A stretch of DNA of 64,000 bases. It comes from Acinetobacter bereziniae LMG 1003 = CIP 70.12 (lineage in GTDB: Bacteria > Pseudomonadota > Gammaproteobacteria > Pseudomonadales > Moraxellaceae). Positions within the stretch are counted from its first letter, which is position 1. Every line of letters starts with the position of its first letter. The position numbers and the translations under genes were made by a program. Shown here piece by piece: positions 45,470-54,622 of the stretch. Where the stretch lies: contig NZ_KB849756.1 in the NCBI RefSeq assembly GCF_000368925.1, positions 2,754,416 to 2,818,415 of the forward strand, read 5' to 3'. Below the pieces are notes generated by a model, which worked only from the letters and a program-made list of their open reading frames with translations, had not been told where the DNA came from and made no database searches.

Positions 45470-46990
45470 TTATAGAAAACCAGGATGCCCTTTAGCAGGA
45501 TCACTGTCTCGAGCAGCTTGCGCATCGGCAACACTGAGCCCTAATGCTTTTGCAACACCTTCGCCGTATGCAGGATCACATGCATAGCAGTTACGGATAT
45601 GACGATACTTGATGAAGTCTAAGGCATCGCCCATTGCACCCGCCGTATTGTCAAACAAAGCTTGTTTCTGTGTATCATTCATTAAGTTGAACAAGGCACG
45701 CGGTTGGCTAAAATAGTCTGCATCATCCTGACGGAAATCCCAATAATCGGCATCACCACTGATTTTTAATGGAGGTTCTTTAAACTCAGCCTGTTCTTGC
45801 CATTGACCAAAACTATTCGGTTCATAGTGCGGTAAGCCACCATAGTTGGCATCTACACGACCTTGACCATCGCGATGATTGGAGTGGACAGGGCAACGTG
45901 CAGCATTGACTGGGATCTGTTGATAGTTCACACCAAGACGGTAACGTTGCGCATCTGCATAGTTAAAAAGTCGTGCTTGTAACATGCGGTCAGGTGAGAC
46001 GCTGATTCCTGGCACTAAATTACTTGGTGCAAACGCGGATTGTTCAACATCCAAAAAGAAGTTTTCAGGATTTTTATTCAGCTCAAATTCACCAACATCA
46101 ATCAATGGATAATCTGCATGTGGCCAAACTTTGGTGAGGTCAAATGGATGATAAGGAACTTTTTCTGCATCAGTTTCAGGCATGATTTGAACTTGAAGTT
46201 TCCACTTTGGAAAGTTGCCATTTTCAATTGAATCGAATAGATCACGCTGGTTACTTTCGCGGTCTTTTGCTACGACTGCTTCAGCTTCGGCATCAGTTAA
46301 ATTTTCAATACCTTGTTGTGTACGGAAATGAAATTTCACCCAAAAACGTTCGTTGTTTGCATTGATGAAGCTATAAGTATGACTACCGAAACCATGCATA
46401 TGACGGAAGCTTTTCGGGATACCGCGATCAGACATTACAATCGTAACTTGATGCAACGCTTCTGGTAATAATGTCCAGAAATCCCAGTTATTGGTTGCAC
46501 TACGTAGATTGGTTTTAGGATCACGTTTTACGGCTTTATTTAAGTCAGGGAATTTACGTGGGTCACGCATGAAAAATACAGGGGTATTGTTTCCGACAAG
46601 GTCCCAGTTACCTTCTTCAGTATAGAATTTTAATGCGAAACCACGAATATCTCGTTCTGCATCTGCTGCACCACGTTCACCTGCGACTGTTGTGAAACGA
46701 GCGAACATTTCTGTTTTCTTACCAATGTGTGAAAAGATTTTAGCGCGTGTGTACTGTGTGATGTCATGAGTGACAGTAAATGTACCAAAAGCACCAGAAC
46801 CCTTGGCATGCATGCGACGCTCTGGAATTACCTCACGTACAAAGTTAGCGAGCTTTTCATTTAACCATAAATCTTGTGCAAGCAGAGGACCTCGTGCGCC
46901 TGCCGTTAAACTATTTTGGTTGTCTACAACAGGTGCACCAAAAGCAGTTGTTAGGTGGGTGACAGGGCATTTTTTTGAGTCTTGGCTCAT
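45470..46990 (-). CDS. katA: Monofunctional haem catalase
   Basis: 506 residues, small-subunit catalase length. The catalytic His61 lies in IPERRMHAKGSGAFG, the distal Asn in GNNTPVFF, and the proximal haem ligand Tyr in RLFNYADAQRYRLG. Converts hydrogen peroxide to water and oxygen; no signal peptide, so cytoplasmic. I use katA for the clade by length and pattern, but the local name could differ. Monocistronic with its own terminator; the 528-base region upstream would hold an OxyR-type site, which I could not place. Confidence 0.93.
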   Translation of the reverse strand: MSQDSKKCPVTHLTTAFGAPVVDNQNSLTAGARGPLLAQDLWLNEKLANFVREVIPERRMHAKGSGAFGTFTVTHDITQYTRAKIFSHIGKKTEMFARFTTVAGERGAADAERDIRGFALKFYTEEGNWDLVGNNTPVFFMRDPRKFPDLNKAVKRDPKTNLRSATNNWDFWTLLPEALHQVTIVMSDRGIPKSFRHMHGFGSHTYSFINANNERFWVKFHFRTQQGIENLTDAEAEAVVAKDRESNQRDLFDSIENGNFPKWKLQVQIMPETDAEKVPYHPFDLTKVWPHADYPLIDVGEFELNKNPENFFLDVEQSAFAPSNLVPGISVSPDRMLQARLFNYADAQRYRLGVNYQQIPVNAARCPVHSNHRDGQGRVDANYGGLPHYEPNSFGQWQEQAEFKEPPLKISGDADYWDFRQDDADYFSQPRALFNLMNDTQKQALFDNTAGAMGDALDFIKYRHIRNCYACDPAYGEGVAKALGLSVADAQAARDSDPAKGHPGFL

Positions 46991-47518
46991 TCTATTTCTC
47001 CATTTTTAATTAATCATGTATTCATTTTTGAATAGATGGAATAGATAAAGAATATTCGCTATTACATGACATTAACTGTATTTCAAAAACCAATATAGTG
47101 AACAATTGTTAAATCTATTTGTCCTTAAATTAAATGATTAATCTTTTAATTTAAGACACAGGGCAGTACTAGATATCTGCTTTAAATACACAGCTTCTAT
47201 ACGAAGCGTTGTGTGCTTTTTTAAAAGAGACAATTACACTTTAAGTTGAACTTTGATATTTGTAAAATTGATAAAAATATTATATTTGATTTGTTTTTGC
47301 GATTAAATGGTTGTGTATACCCATTTACCAGCTAGGAAGAATGAATCAATAAATTTTTGCAATATTGAAATCAAAATACAGCTTCAGTTGGGATAGTGGT
47401 CTCTTCTTTAAATCTGAAAGTTAAGATAATCCTGTAGAATTTCCTATAAAACATAAGATATTTCGCCTAAGAAAAGTGAATGGTAAAAATGAAGAGTCAT
47501 GCGACTATCCTCTTCTTT
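46991..47518. other. Intergenic region upstream of the catalase gene
   Basis: 528 AT-rich bases between the catalase start and the TetR 3' end. I see no gene. A long imperfect stem near 47188-47225 (ACACAGCTTC...GAAGCGTTGTGTG) ends in six Ts on the plus strand and looks like a terminator, yet no plus-strand gene precedes it. The catalase promoter should be close to 46991-47100. Confidence 0.4.
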
Positions 47519-48154
47519 TTAACTCAGCGATCCTCCCTTATCTGAAATTACGCTGAGTTGCTGAAGGATTTCATTTTCTAAAACTTTCCAATCTTTAAAC
47601 TCAGGTTCAATCAACAATGTCTGAGAGACAAAACCATAGCAAATCCGTTGTACGTTTAGACTGATCTGTTCGAGTTGTTCATTATCCTGAATAAAAGGTT
47701 TAAGTATGTTTTGCCACATCTGTATCATCATGGCATAACTTTTTTGATAAGTTTCTATACTTGAAATCTGCCGTTCTAAGAGAAAAGACTGCGCCCATAA
47801 AAACTGTTGGGATTGGATTTGCTCAAGTTGAAAATGAATAATTTGCGCTAAATAGTCAGTAAAACTCAAATCTGTGGATAAGTCATATCTGCTTTGTGCA
47901 TAACTTTTAAGAGTTTCAGCATTGTTTTTAACATGTTGATAGATGGTTAACGCTATCAAATCTTGCTTTTTAGAAAAATACTCATAAAAGGTACCTAAAC
48001 CAACACCAGCAATATCGGTAATTTCTCGAATGGTAATTTTATGAGCAGGATGTTCATGTAAAAGCCGAACAAAGCTTTCAATCAACGCTTCTTGCGTGAT
48101 ACGAGCCCTTGATTGGCGAGGTTTACGACGTACATTGATTGTAGGTAAAGCCAT
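47519..48154 (-). CDS. TetR/AcrR family transcriptional regulator
   Basis: 211 residues. N-terminal HTH ITIREITDIAGVGLGTFYEYFSKKQDLIAL, preceded by a basic Arg-rich arm (VRRKPRQSRARI). The helical ligand domain has no assigned effector. Divergent from the AidB-like dehydrogenase gene with 81 bases between, so it very likely controls it. A short dyad CCTT-G-AAGG at 48172-48180 may be part of the operator. Confidence 0.87.
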   Translation of the reverse strand: MALPTINVRRKPRQSRARITQEALIESFVRLLHEHPAHKITIREITDIAGVGLGTFYEYFSKKQDLIALTIYQHVKNNAETLKSYAQSRYDLSTDLSFTDYLAQIIHFQLEQIQSQQFLWAQSFLLERQISSIETYQKSYAMMIQMWQNILKPFIQDNEQLEQISLNVQRICYGFVSQTLLIEPEFKDWKVLENEILQQLSVISDKGGSLS

Positions 48155-48235
48155 AAAAATAATCCGAACATCCTTGAAGGTATTTTCTTCTATACTGAAT
48201 GTAATTGGTTAAAACAACAAGATAGGATTTTCAGG

Positions 48236-49894
48236 ATGAACACGCTACAAAATTGGCAAACCCATGAAATCAGTAACCAGTTTGACGAGTTACAAGCTTA
48301 CAATCTATTTGAAACGGATCAGGTGTTGCAGGAAATATTGCAACGTTATGGCAGTACAGATCAGCAAAACCTCAGTCAACTCGCGCAGATTGTGGGTTCC
48401 ACAGAATATTATCAATATGCCGATTTAGCCAATCGCCATACCCCTGAATTACATGCTTTTGATGCTCGTGGTCGTCGTAAAGATTTCTTAGAATTTCATC
48501 CAGCATGGCACCAATGGATGAAGCTCAATCGTCAATTTAATACCCATGCTTATCCATTTAATCATCCACAATCGAGTACCAAATGGGTGGATTGGGCAGC
48601 ACGTTTCTTTCTGAGTGGACAAGTTGAGTGTGGCAATTTATGTCCAAATTCGATGACTTTAGGCAGTATTCCACTCATTCAAAATGAACCTGAATTATGG
48701 GCAAAAGTGGGTGAAAAACTATTATTTACTGAATATGATGAACGAGATTTGCCAATTGCTCAAAAAAAGTCAATTTGGTTAGGTATGGGGATGACGGAGA
48801 AGCAAGGTGGTTCAGATGTTCGAGCCAATCAAACCATCGCAGTACCTGTTGCTGAATCAGGTCGTGGACAGGCTTATCTACTGACAGGACACAAATGGTT
48901 TTTCTCAGCTCCCATGTGTGATGCACATTTAGTTGTTGCGAAAACTGAACAAGATGGTTTGGCGTGTTTCTTTGTTCCTCGTTGGTTGGAAGATGGCACG
49001 AAAAACAATATCCATGTGCAACGTTTAAAAGATAAAGTGGGTAATCGTAGTAACTCAAGTTCAGAAGTCGAATTTAAAAATGCTTGGGGCATCATGATCG
49101 GAGAAGCGGGACGGGGCATTCCAACCATTATTGAAATGGCAAATTATACGCGCTTGACTTGTTCTGTAGGCTCAAGTGCGATGTTAAGACAAGCATTGGT
49201 GCAGTGCATTGCCTATACGCGCCAACGAAAAGCTTTTGGTAAACATTTGGCAGAACACCCTTTGATGCAAGCGGTGTTAGCCGATTTAGCCTTGGAAACG
49301 GAAGCAGCCATGCAATTGAGCTTTCATTTAGCGCATTGCTATGAAAATACAGATGAATTATCACTGGCGTGGAAACGGATCATGACCCCAGCCGCAAAGT
49401 TCTGGATATGTAAACGTACTGTGGAATTGACTGGCGAAATGATGGAAGTTTTTGGTGGCAATGGTTATGTTGATACAGGAATTATGGCGCGTATTTTTAA
49501 AGAAGCGCCAGTGAATACGATTTGGGAAGGCTCTGGTAATGTGATGTGCTTGGATGTATTACGTGCCATTCAACGTGACCGCGATTCAATTGAAGTCTTA
49601 TTTAAATCATTGGCACAAGTCGCATCTCAAGATTCAATTCTACAAAATGAATTACAAGCTTTATTTAAATTATTTAATGGCTTACAAGCAGATGAATTGC
49701 AATTTATGGCACGTAGCTTAGTCAGCCGATTAGTTATTTTGGCACAGGCTATTTTGCTGAAACAACATGCACCCGGTTTTGTTGCGGATGCTTTTATTGC
49801 AACACGTTATAGTGCGTTTTATGGAAGGGTGGTTGGAATGCTGGATGCCAAATCGGTAGATGTAGAAAGATTATTAGGTAGAGCTTTTGCCTAA
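48236..49894 (+). CDS. AidB-like acyl-CoA dehydrogenase family protein
   Basis: 552 residues, longer than ordinary acyl-CoA dehydrogenases and close to AidB. FAD-fold blocks are visible: GMGMTEKQGGSDVRANQT, TGHKWFFSAPMCDAHLVVAK, LKDKVGNRSNSSSEVEF, RLTCSVGSSAMLRQAL and GNGYVDTGIMARIFKEAPVNTIWEGSGNVMCLDVLRA, typical of AidB-type proteins. In E. coli, AidB is part of the adaptive response to alkylation; whether this one has isovaleryl-CoA-type dehydrogenase activity is not known. A TetR gene is divergent, and an intrinsic terminator follows. Confidence 0.9.
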   Translation: MNTLQNWQTHEISNQFDELQAYNLFETDQVLQEILQRYGSTDQQNLSQLAQIVGSTEYYQYADLANRHTPELHAFDARGRRKDFLEFHPAWHQWMKLNRQFNTHAYPFNHPQSSTKWVDWAARFFLSGQVECGNLCPNSMTLGSIPLIQNEPELWAKVGEKLLFTEYDERDLPIAQKKSIWLGMGMTEKQGGSDVRANQTIAVPVAESGRGQAYLLTGHKWFFSAPMCDAHLVVAKTEQDGLACFFVPRWLEDGTKNNIHVQRLKDKVGNRSNSSSEVEFKNAWGIMIGEAGRGIPTIIEMANYTRLTCSVGSSAMLRQALVQCIAYTRQRKAFGKHLAEHPLMQAVLADLALETEAAMQLSFHLAHCYENTDELSLAWKRIMTPAAKFWICKRTVELTGEMMEVFGGNGYVDTGIMARIFKEAPVNTIWEGSGNVMCLDVLRAIQRDRDSIEVLFKSLAQVASQDSILQNELQALFKLFNGLQADELQFMARSLVSRLVILAQAILLKQHAPGFVADAFIATRYSAFYGRVVGMLDAKSVDVERLLGRAFA

Positions 49895-49910
49895 TTTCTT
49901 TAGCCGTGTA

Positions 49911-49945
49911 AAAAGGGCATTATTTACATAATGCCCTTCTTTTTA
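49911..49945 (+). terminator. Intrinsic terminator of the AidB-like gene
   Basis: AAGGGCATTAT and ATAATGCCCTT form an 11-bp perfect stem around TTAC, followed by CTTTTT. It begins 17 bases after the stop. Confidence 0.92.
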
Positions 49946-49988
49946 AGCGACTTTTATCAAAGTTCAAACTTAAAATAGGTTATCGGAA

Positions 49989-50105
49989 TTACTTCTGCTT
50001 TTTAAGCTTTTTCTTGAGCTTTTTTAATTTACCTTCGTGTTTGGAGATTTTTTCCAAACGTGCTTTGATTTTCTGCTTTAAAGATTTAACTTGCTTAGAC
50101 ATCAT
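49989..50105 (-). CDS. Tiny Lys-rich basic protein, coupled to the RHH-like gene
   Basis: 38 residues with sequence starting MMSKQVKSLKQKIKARL, then EKISKHEGKLKKLKKKLKKQK: about 19 Lys or Arg, no Asp, few hydrophobics, so either a helix with a charged face or a coiled-coil. AAGGAG lies four bases before the first ATG (50105); the second ATG (50102) is an alternative. It starts one base after the stop of the RHH-like gene, with AAGGAG overlapping that gene's end, so translation is coupled. No family known to me; it could bind nucleic acid or ribosome. Confidence 0.72.
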   Translation of the reverse strand: MMSKQVKSLKQKIKARLEKISKHEGKLKKLKKKLKKQK

Positions 50106-50106
50106 G

Positions 50107-50301
50107 TTACTCCTTAGTTTGAGTATCCGTTGGCTGATGTTTTTTGATAAAACTACGGATAAATTTTCTTAACTCACGTGCTGCGCTGGTGTCCATCGTT
50201 TCACAGAGTTGTAAAAACTGATCACGCTCAGCACTGTTAATGCGAATTAAGAGTTGCCCATCTTTTTTATTCACCTTTGTCTTTTTGGGTAATTCAGCCA
50301 T
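50107..50301 (-). CDS. Small protein with RHH-like/Arc-type pattern
   Basis: 64 residues from the ATG at 50301 (an upstream ATG at 50316 is less likely). Sequence DGQLLIRINSAERDQFLQLC and RELRKFIRSFIKKHQ resembles the strand-helix-helix ribbon-helix-helix pattern, with a basic N-terminal arm (PKKTKVNKKD). Such proteins are usually DNA-binding and may be antitoxin- or MetJ-like. The next gene is a 38-residue Lys-rich protein one base away. No toxin-like gene is beside it, so it is not an obvious TA module. Confidence 0.72.
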   Translation of the reverse strand: MAELPKKTKVNKKDGQLLIRINSAERDQFLQLCETMDTSAARELRKFIRSFIKKHQPTDTQTKE

Positions 50302-50621
50302 GACGTATATCCCCAAAGGTGATAATCAAAAATGTATATACAATATATATGCATTTTTTAAGTTAAGCAAATTTATATTATTGAAAATATTTAATATTTT
50401 GTGTTTTATTGATTTTTTTTGTAATTTATCTTTCTTTTATGTTGATAAGTGATTGTTACTAAAACTTTTATTTTTTGAATCAAAAAAGATTTGAAAAATA
50501 GCAAATCAATCGCAGGTTATAAGTGGATGATTTATCGTTTTAGAACATCATTTGACTATTTACTTGATTATTCTAGGCAGCATTTTGCTAAGTGTGTTGC
50601 ATATGCAAGAAATAGATCTTA
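50302..50621. other. AT-rich intergenic region upstream of the RHH-like gene
   Basis: 320 bases, very AT-rich, between the RHH-like start and the OmpA terminator. No gene is supported. It probably holds the promoter of the RHH/Lys-rich pair. Confidence 0.45.
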
Positions 50622-50654
50622 AACAAAACCCATTGATTTAAAATGGGTTTTGTT
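50622..50654 (-). terminator. Intrinsic terminator of the OmpA-like lipoprotein gene
   Basis: AACAAAACCCATT and AATGGGTTTTGTT pair around seven bases. On the minus strand the stem ends in TTTTGTTTAAG, a weak U-tract. About 33 bases past the stop codon. Confidence 0.75.
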
Positions 50655-50686
50655 AATTTGAGAAATTCAATATTTCATCAGAAAAA

Positions 50687-51712
50687 TTAATGAGACTTAA
50701 TCAGCTCAACTCGGCGATTTAAAGCTTTACCATTTTCTGTTGAGTTTTCTGCAACTGGTTGAGTATCACCAAAACCTTTTGCAGTTAATCGATTTTGTTG
50801 AATCCCAGTATTATCGGTGAGGGCTTTAACAACAGCATTTGCACGCTGTTCTGAAAGGGCTTGATTGTGTTTTGCATCACCTGAACCATCGGTATGACCA
50901 TTAATAGTTAATTTGAGTTCAGGATTATTTTTTAACAATTGAATGACTTGTTCTATTTGAGTCTGAGATTCAGGCAAAATGTTGGCTTGATCTGTGGCGA
51001 AGTTGACCTCGATATTGACCTTATTTTCTTTGTCTAAAGCAGTTTTTAATTGATCAGGATTTAATACTTTTGCTGTAATTTCAACAGGTTTTGTTTCAGC
51101 AACCAATAAGCCTGCATTTCCATTTCCTGTTTGAGTAAGTTGAAACCAGATATTCTTATTCGCTTGACGAACGACAAAGGTCTGGGTTGGGTTATTAAAA
51201 ACATCTCCTAAACCAGCAACATAATCTACTTGGAACTTTTGTGGAAGCTTGTCTAACGCTTGTTGAGGAATTTTACTCATTGTAATTTGCTTGCCCCCCA
51301 ACTGTTGAATTACATTTTCCAAATTACGTTGTAACTCTAAGAAGCTACCTTCTTTGTAATCCTCATTTTGTTGAATAGCTGCGCTATATAATTGCCCTTC
51401 AATGTTTTGAATATGTTGACCTGTCCAAAACGGTATTTTCTCAAAATTTACTTTGATTGCGTCATGAAACTGATAGCCATTCGGCAAGGAAATATAGGGG
51501 AATTGACCGAGCGTAATATTTGAAATTGGAATCTGTGAAAGATCAAAAGTGTTTTGAATAGATTCGGTTTTTACTGTTTCTGAGGCAACAGAACTTGCAC
51601 TTGATTCGGTTGTAATGACTTCAGCTTTCTCAGGTTTACTACATCCCATTAAGCCGAAGGTTGGAAGCACCAACAAGAGTAGAACACTTGATAATTTTTT
51701 TTGATTGAACAC
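50687..51712 (-). CDS. OmpA-family lipoprotein
   Basis: Start taken as GTG 51712 with GGAG six bases upstream; an upstream TTG at 51724 overlaps that site. 341 residues: lipobox GLMGC, a Ser/Thr/Glu linker, an N-terminal domain of unknown type, then a C-terminal OmpA-like domain (about 235-340) with VNFATDQANILPESQTQIEQV, INGHTDGSGDAKHNQALSEQRA and NRRVEL, which bind peptidoglycan meso-DAP. It probably links the outer membrane to the wall. The middle domain has no recognised family. Single gene. Confidence 0.9.
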   Translation of the reverse strand: MFNQKKLSSVLLLLVLPTFGLMGCSKPEKAEVITTESSASSVASETVKTESIQNTFDLSQIPISNITLGQFPYISLPNGYQFHDAIKVNFEKIPFWTGQHIQNIEGQLYSAAIQQNEDYKEGSFLELQRNLENVIQQLGGKQITMSKIPQQALDKLPQKFQVDYVAGLGDVFNNPTQTFVVRQANKNIWFQLTQTGNGNAGLLVAETKPVEITAKVLNPDQLKTALDKENKVNIEVNFATDQANILPESQTQIEQVIQLLKNNPELKLTINGHTDGSGDAKHNQALSEQRANAVVKALTDNTGIQQNRLTAKGFGDTQPVAENSTENGKALNRRVELIKSH

Positions 51713-52039
51713 ATTATTCTCCAATTTTAACTTATGACCCTATGTTGTATTGAGCATGTTTATATTCAAATTTATGTGCATACTATAGAGAACGGTGTTT
51801 AAAATTTATACGTGATTTTTAATTTGATTTGTAAAACTTTAATTGAATTCAAAAGATATCGGCTGGTGAATATAATCAATTTAAGATCAATCTAAAAGAT
51901 TGTCTCAATATAATATATACAAGGATTAGGCATTAAATAGTGACAAAGCTGATTAATTTAAATACTTGTATTCTGCACAAAAAAGCGTAATATCACAGTC
52001 CCACTCATGAGGTGGTAAATCATAAAATAGGTAAATAAA
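51713..52039. other. AT-rich interval upstream of the ArfA-like gene
   Basis: 327 bases separating divergent genes, presumably with promoters for both. No gene is supported. AGGT lies eight bases before the ATG at 52040. Confidence 0.45.
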
Positions 52040-52228
52040 ATGGCAAAGAAAAAAGTCATGCCTGAGGTTGTGATTCACAACTTTGTGGCAAAACACATGC
52101 ACGAAGTCAACAAGAGCCAAGTGTTTGTAGATCGTAAAAAGAATGCAAAACGCGGTTATGATAAACACAAAAAAGGTCGATATTCTGATGATTATCGACC
52201 TTTTTTGTGGACTACGATTTTTGCTTAA
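52040..52228 (+). CDS. ArfA-like small basic protein encoded on a probable non-stop mRNA
   Basis: 62 codons; a basic protein with N-terminal MAKKKVMPEVVIHNFVAKH and a core QVFVDRKKNAKRGYDKHKKG. That core resembles the basic C-terminal part of ArfA-type ribosome rescue proteins (a Phe-x-x-Arg, Lys/Arg-rich, Gly-x-Tyr pattern), and the family seems widespread as a small uncharacterised protein in gammaproteobacteria. A perfect terminator hairpin with T6 lies inside the reading frame, and the TAA is 20 bases beyond the T-run. RNA ending at the Ts would lack a stop and encode about 55 residues, the arrangement seen in arfA. The function is inferred. Confidence 0.72.
   Translation: MAKKKVMPEVVIHNFVAKHMHEVNKSQVFVDRKKNAKRGYDKHKKGRYSDDYRPFLWTTIFA
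52169..52206. terminator. Bidirectional terminator inside the ArfA-like reading frame
   Basis: AAAAAAGGTCGATA and TATCGACCTTTTTT pair perfectly around a 10-base loop, with six Ts on the plus strand and six Ts on the minus strand. It therefore ends both the small plus-strand gene, before its stop codon, and the ptsP message on the minus strand. Confidence 0.92.
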
Positions 52229-52246
52229 TCTTAAGAAAAATAAGAA

Positions 52247-54541
52247 TTAAATATTCACTAAACGATTTGATTTTACCATGTCAGCTAGACCATGATGTTT
52301 AAAGTAATACTCCATCCAGCTTTTCACCATCAATGGGTTATTCATTGCCACAACTTCTTCAAGTAGCTTTTCTGCATCACTCATTGAAACGTGACAAATC
52401 GCCTTACGCACACGTAAGATATTGCTTGAACTCATCGATAAAGTATTGAAACCCATTGCCATCAGCAGAATTGCAGACAATGGATCTCCCGCCATTTCTC
52501 CACAGATACTGATTGGTTTATCGTATTTATGACACTCTTGAACCAAACGTGTTAAAGCACGCAAGATGGACGGGTGAAAGTGTGAGTAAACACTTGAAAC
52601 ACGTGGGTTATTACGATCGACAGCCAGCAGATATTGGATTAAATCGTTTGAACCCACCGAGAAGAAATCAACCAATTCCGCAAATTCACCAATTTGTAAA
52701 AGCACACTTGGTACTTCAACCATGATACCAATTTTAGGTTTGGTAATTTTAACCTGTTCTTCTTCTTGAACTGCAATCCAGTCTCGCTCTAGTAAATAGA
52801 GGGCTTCTTCAACTTCACTGACACTGGTTACCATCGGCAGTAAAATATGAAGATTATTCAAGCCAATGCTGGCTTTAAGCATGGCACGAATTTGCGAAGA
52901 AAAAATTTCAGGGTGGTCAAGGGTAAAACGAATGCCTCGCCAACCCAAAGCTGAGTTTTCTTCTTCAATTTGGAAGTAAGGTAAGTCTTTGTCAGCGCCA
53001 ATATCTAAGGTGCGCATCACCACAGGTTTATTGGCAAAATGGCTCAACTGTTGACGATAAATAGCACGTTGTTCTTCTTCGCCAGGAAAGCGCTCGCGTA
53101 ACATAAACGGAATTTCAGAACGATAGAGTCCTACACCTTTGGCGCCACGTTGAACACCACGAACTACATCAATCATCAAGCCTGTATTGACATAAAGCTT
53201 TACAGCAACGCCATCAGGCGTGATGGCATCTTTGGTTTCGTATTGCTTTAAATCTTTGGCAATTTGTTCTTCTTCTTTTTGAATTTCTTTATATCGTGTA
53301 CGTAGACGGCGTGGTGGGTTAACAAAAACACGTCCTTGATATGCATCCACGATCATTTCAACATCATCAAGGGTATTGACGGGCAATTCAGTGACACCCA
53401 CTACAGTTGGAATACCGAGTGCACGGGCGACAATCACCATATGTGAGTTAGCTGCACCTTCAGAGGTGACGATTGCTGCAATCTTATCGACAGGAAGCTC
53501 AACTAATGCAGCAGTGCTAATCTCATCTCCGATCAGAATACTTTCAGAGGTGATTTCCTTATGACTGGTATCACCTTCTTGTAAGGCTGCTAAAATTCGC
53601 CGTCCTAAATCTTTGAGATCAGAAACACGTTCTCGTAAATAATCATCTTCCATTTGAGCAAAGAGAGCAACGTGACGGTCAATCACATGCTTTACAGCAC
53701 CTTGCGCCCAACTGCCATCTCGAATAATTTCTTTGATTTCAGTAGGCAAAGCATTTTCATCTAGCATGCGTAAAAACACACTAAACAACGCTCGTTCTTC
53801 AGCCATAAGTGAGTCTTGCATTTTGTCATCAAGTGATTGAATTTCTTCACGTACAGAAGCAATCGCATGATCTAAAAGCTTGAGTTCTTCACTAATGTCA
53901 TCGGCATCACGATCTGGAACAGCCGCAAGGTCCGCGGGAGGATAAAGAATAATGGCACGACCTAGAGCAATTCCTCCTGCACCCGATGAACCTTGGAACG
54001 TTTTATAATTAGAGGAGTTACTTGGCTTGCGGAATACGTCAATATTTCCAACAGCATGAGCATGTGCAATAACGCCTGATAGCTGCGCACACAAAGTCAC
54101 TAAAAAAGATTCCGCTGCTTCACTAAAGTCTTGAGGTTCAGTATTTTGAACCACCATTACGCCCATTACTTTGCGGCGATACATGACAGGTACGCCAAGG
54201 AACGAATTATAAATTTCTTCTCCCGTTTCAGGGAAATAGGCGAACCGTTCATGCTTAAATGCATTGTCTAAATTGACAATTTCTTCACGTTGACCGACTA
54301 AGCCAACGAGACCTTCACCTAATTGTAGGGAAACATTGCCAACAGACTCCTGATTTAAACCTTTGGTTGCCATGAGTACATAGCGTTGATTACGTTCATC
54401 TAACAGATAAATCGAGCATACATCTACATGCATTGCTTCAGAAACTTGATTGACCATGATTTCTAAAGATTCATGCAAACTGACCGATGCATTGATCTCT
54501 TGTACAATGCGTCTTAAGGTGTCCAGTTGCATGTTCGACAT
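52247..54541 (-). CDS. ptsP: Phosphoenolpyruvate-protein phosphotransferase, nitrogen PTS (EI-Ntr)
   Basis: 764 residues: an N-terminal GAF domain (1-165; sensing small ligands such as glutamine), then the EI N-domain with the phosphorylated His367 in GAANSHMVIVARALGIPTVVG, and the C-terminal PEP-binding TIM barrel (GVGLYRSEIPFM, PISICGEMAGDP with the active Cys). It starts the nitrogen-related phosphorelay to NPr and EIIA-Ntr. AGGAG is nine bases before the ATG. rppH lies 82 bases upstream in the same direction, a conserved pair in gammaproteobacteria. It ends in the bidirectional terminator of the ArfA-like gene. Confidence 0.95.
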   Translation of the reverse strand: MSNMQLDTLRRIVQEINASVSLHESLEIMVNQVSEAMHVDVCSIYLLDERNQRYVLMATKGLNQESVGNVSLQLGEGLVGLVGQREEIVNLDNAFKHERFAYFPETGEEIYNSFLGVPVMYRRKVMGVMVVQNTEPQDFSEAAESFLVTLCAQLSGVIAHAHAVGNIDVFRKPSNSSNYKTFQGSSGAGGIALGRAIILYPPADLAAVPDRDADDISEELKLLDHAIASVREEIQSLDDKMQDSLMAEERALFSVFLRMLDENALPTEIKEIIRDGSWAQGAVKHVIDRHVALFAQMEDDYLRERVSDLKDLGRRILAALQEGDTSHKEITSESILIGDEISTAALVELPVDKIAAIVTSEGAANSHMVIVARALGIPTVVGVTELPVNTLDDVEMIVDAYQGRVFVNPPRRLRTRYKEIQKEEEQIAKDLKQYETKDAITPDGVAVKLYVNTGLMIDVVRGVQRGAKGVGLYRSEIPFMLRERFPGEEEQRAIYRQQLSHFANKPVVMRTLDIGADKDLPYFQIEEENSALGWRGIRFTLDHPEIFSSQIRAMLKASIGLNNLHILLPMVTSVSEVEEALYLLERDWIAVQEEEQVKITKPKIGIMVEVPSVLLQIGEFAELVDFFSVGSNDLIQYLLAVDRNNPRVSSVYSHFHPSILRALTRLVQECHKYDKPISICGEMAGDPLSAILLMAMGFNTLSMSSSNILRVRKAICHVSMSDAEKLLEEVVAMNNPLMVKSWMEYYFKHHGLADMVKSNRLVNI

Positions 54542-54622
54542 AGGTGTATGCTCCTAATCTAAGCTATGTTTTAAAGCGTTTTCATCAGTATTATTTATAA
54601 CAGCACTACTTTGAAAAATCAT

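Noticed and set aside
49989..50301. Toxin-antitoxin module
   Set aside because: The RHH-like protein could be an antitoxin, but the partner is a 38-residue Lys-rich peptide with no known toxin fold, so the evidence does not support the call.
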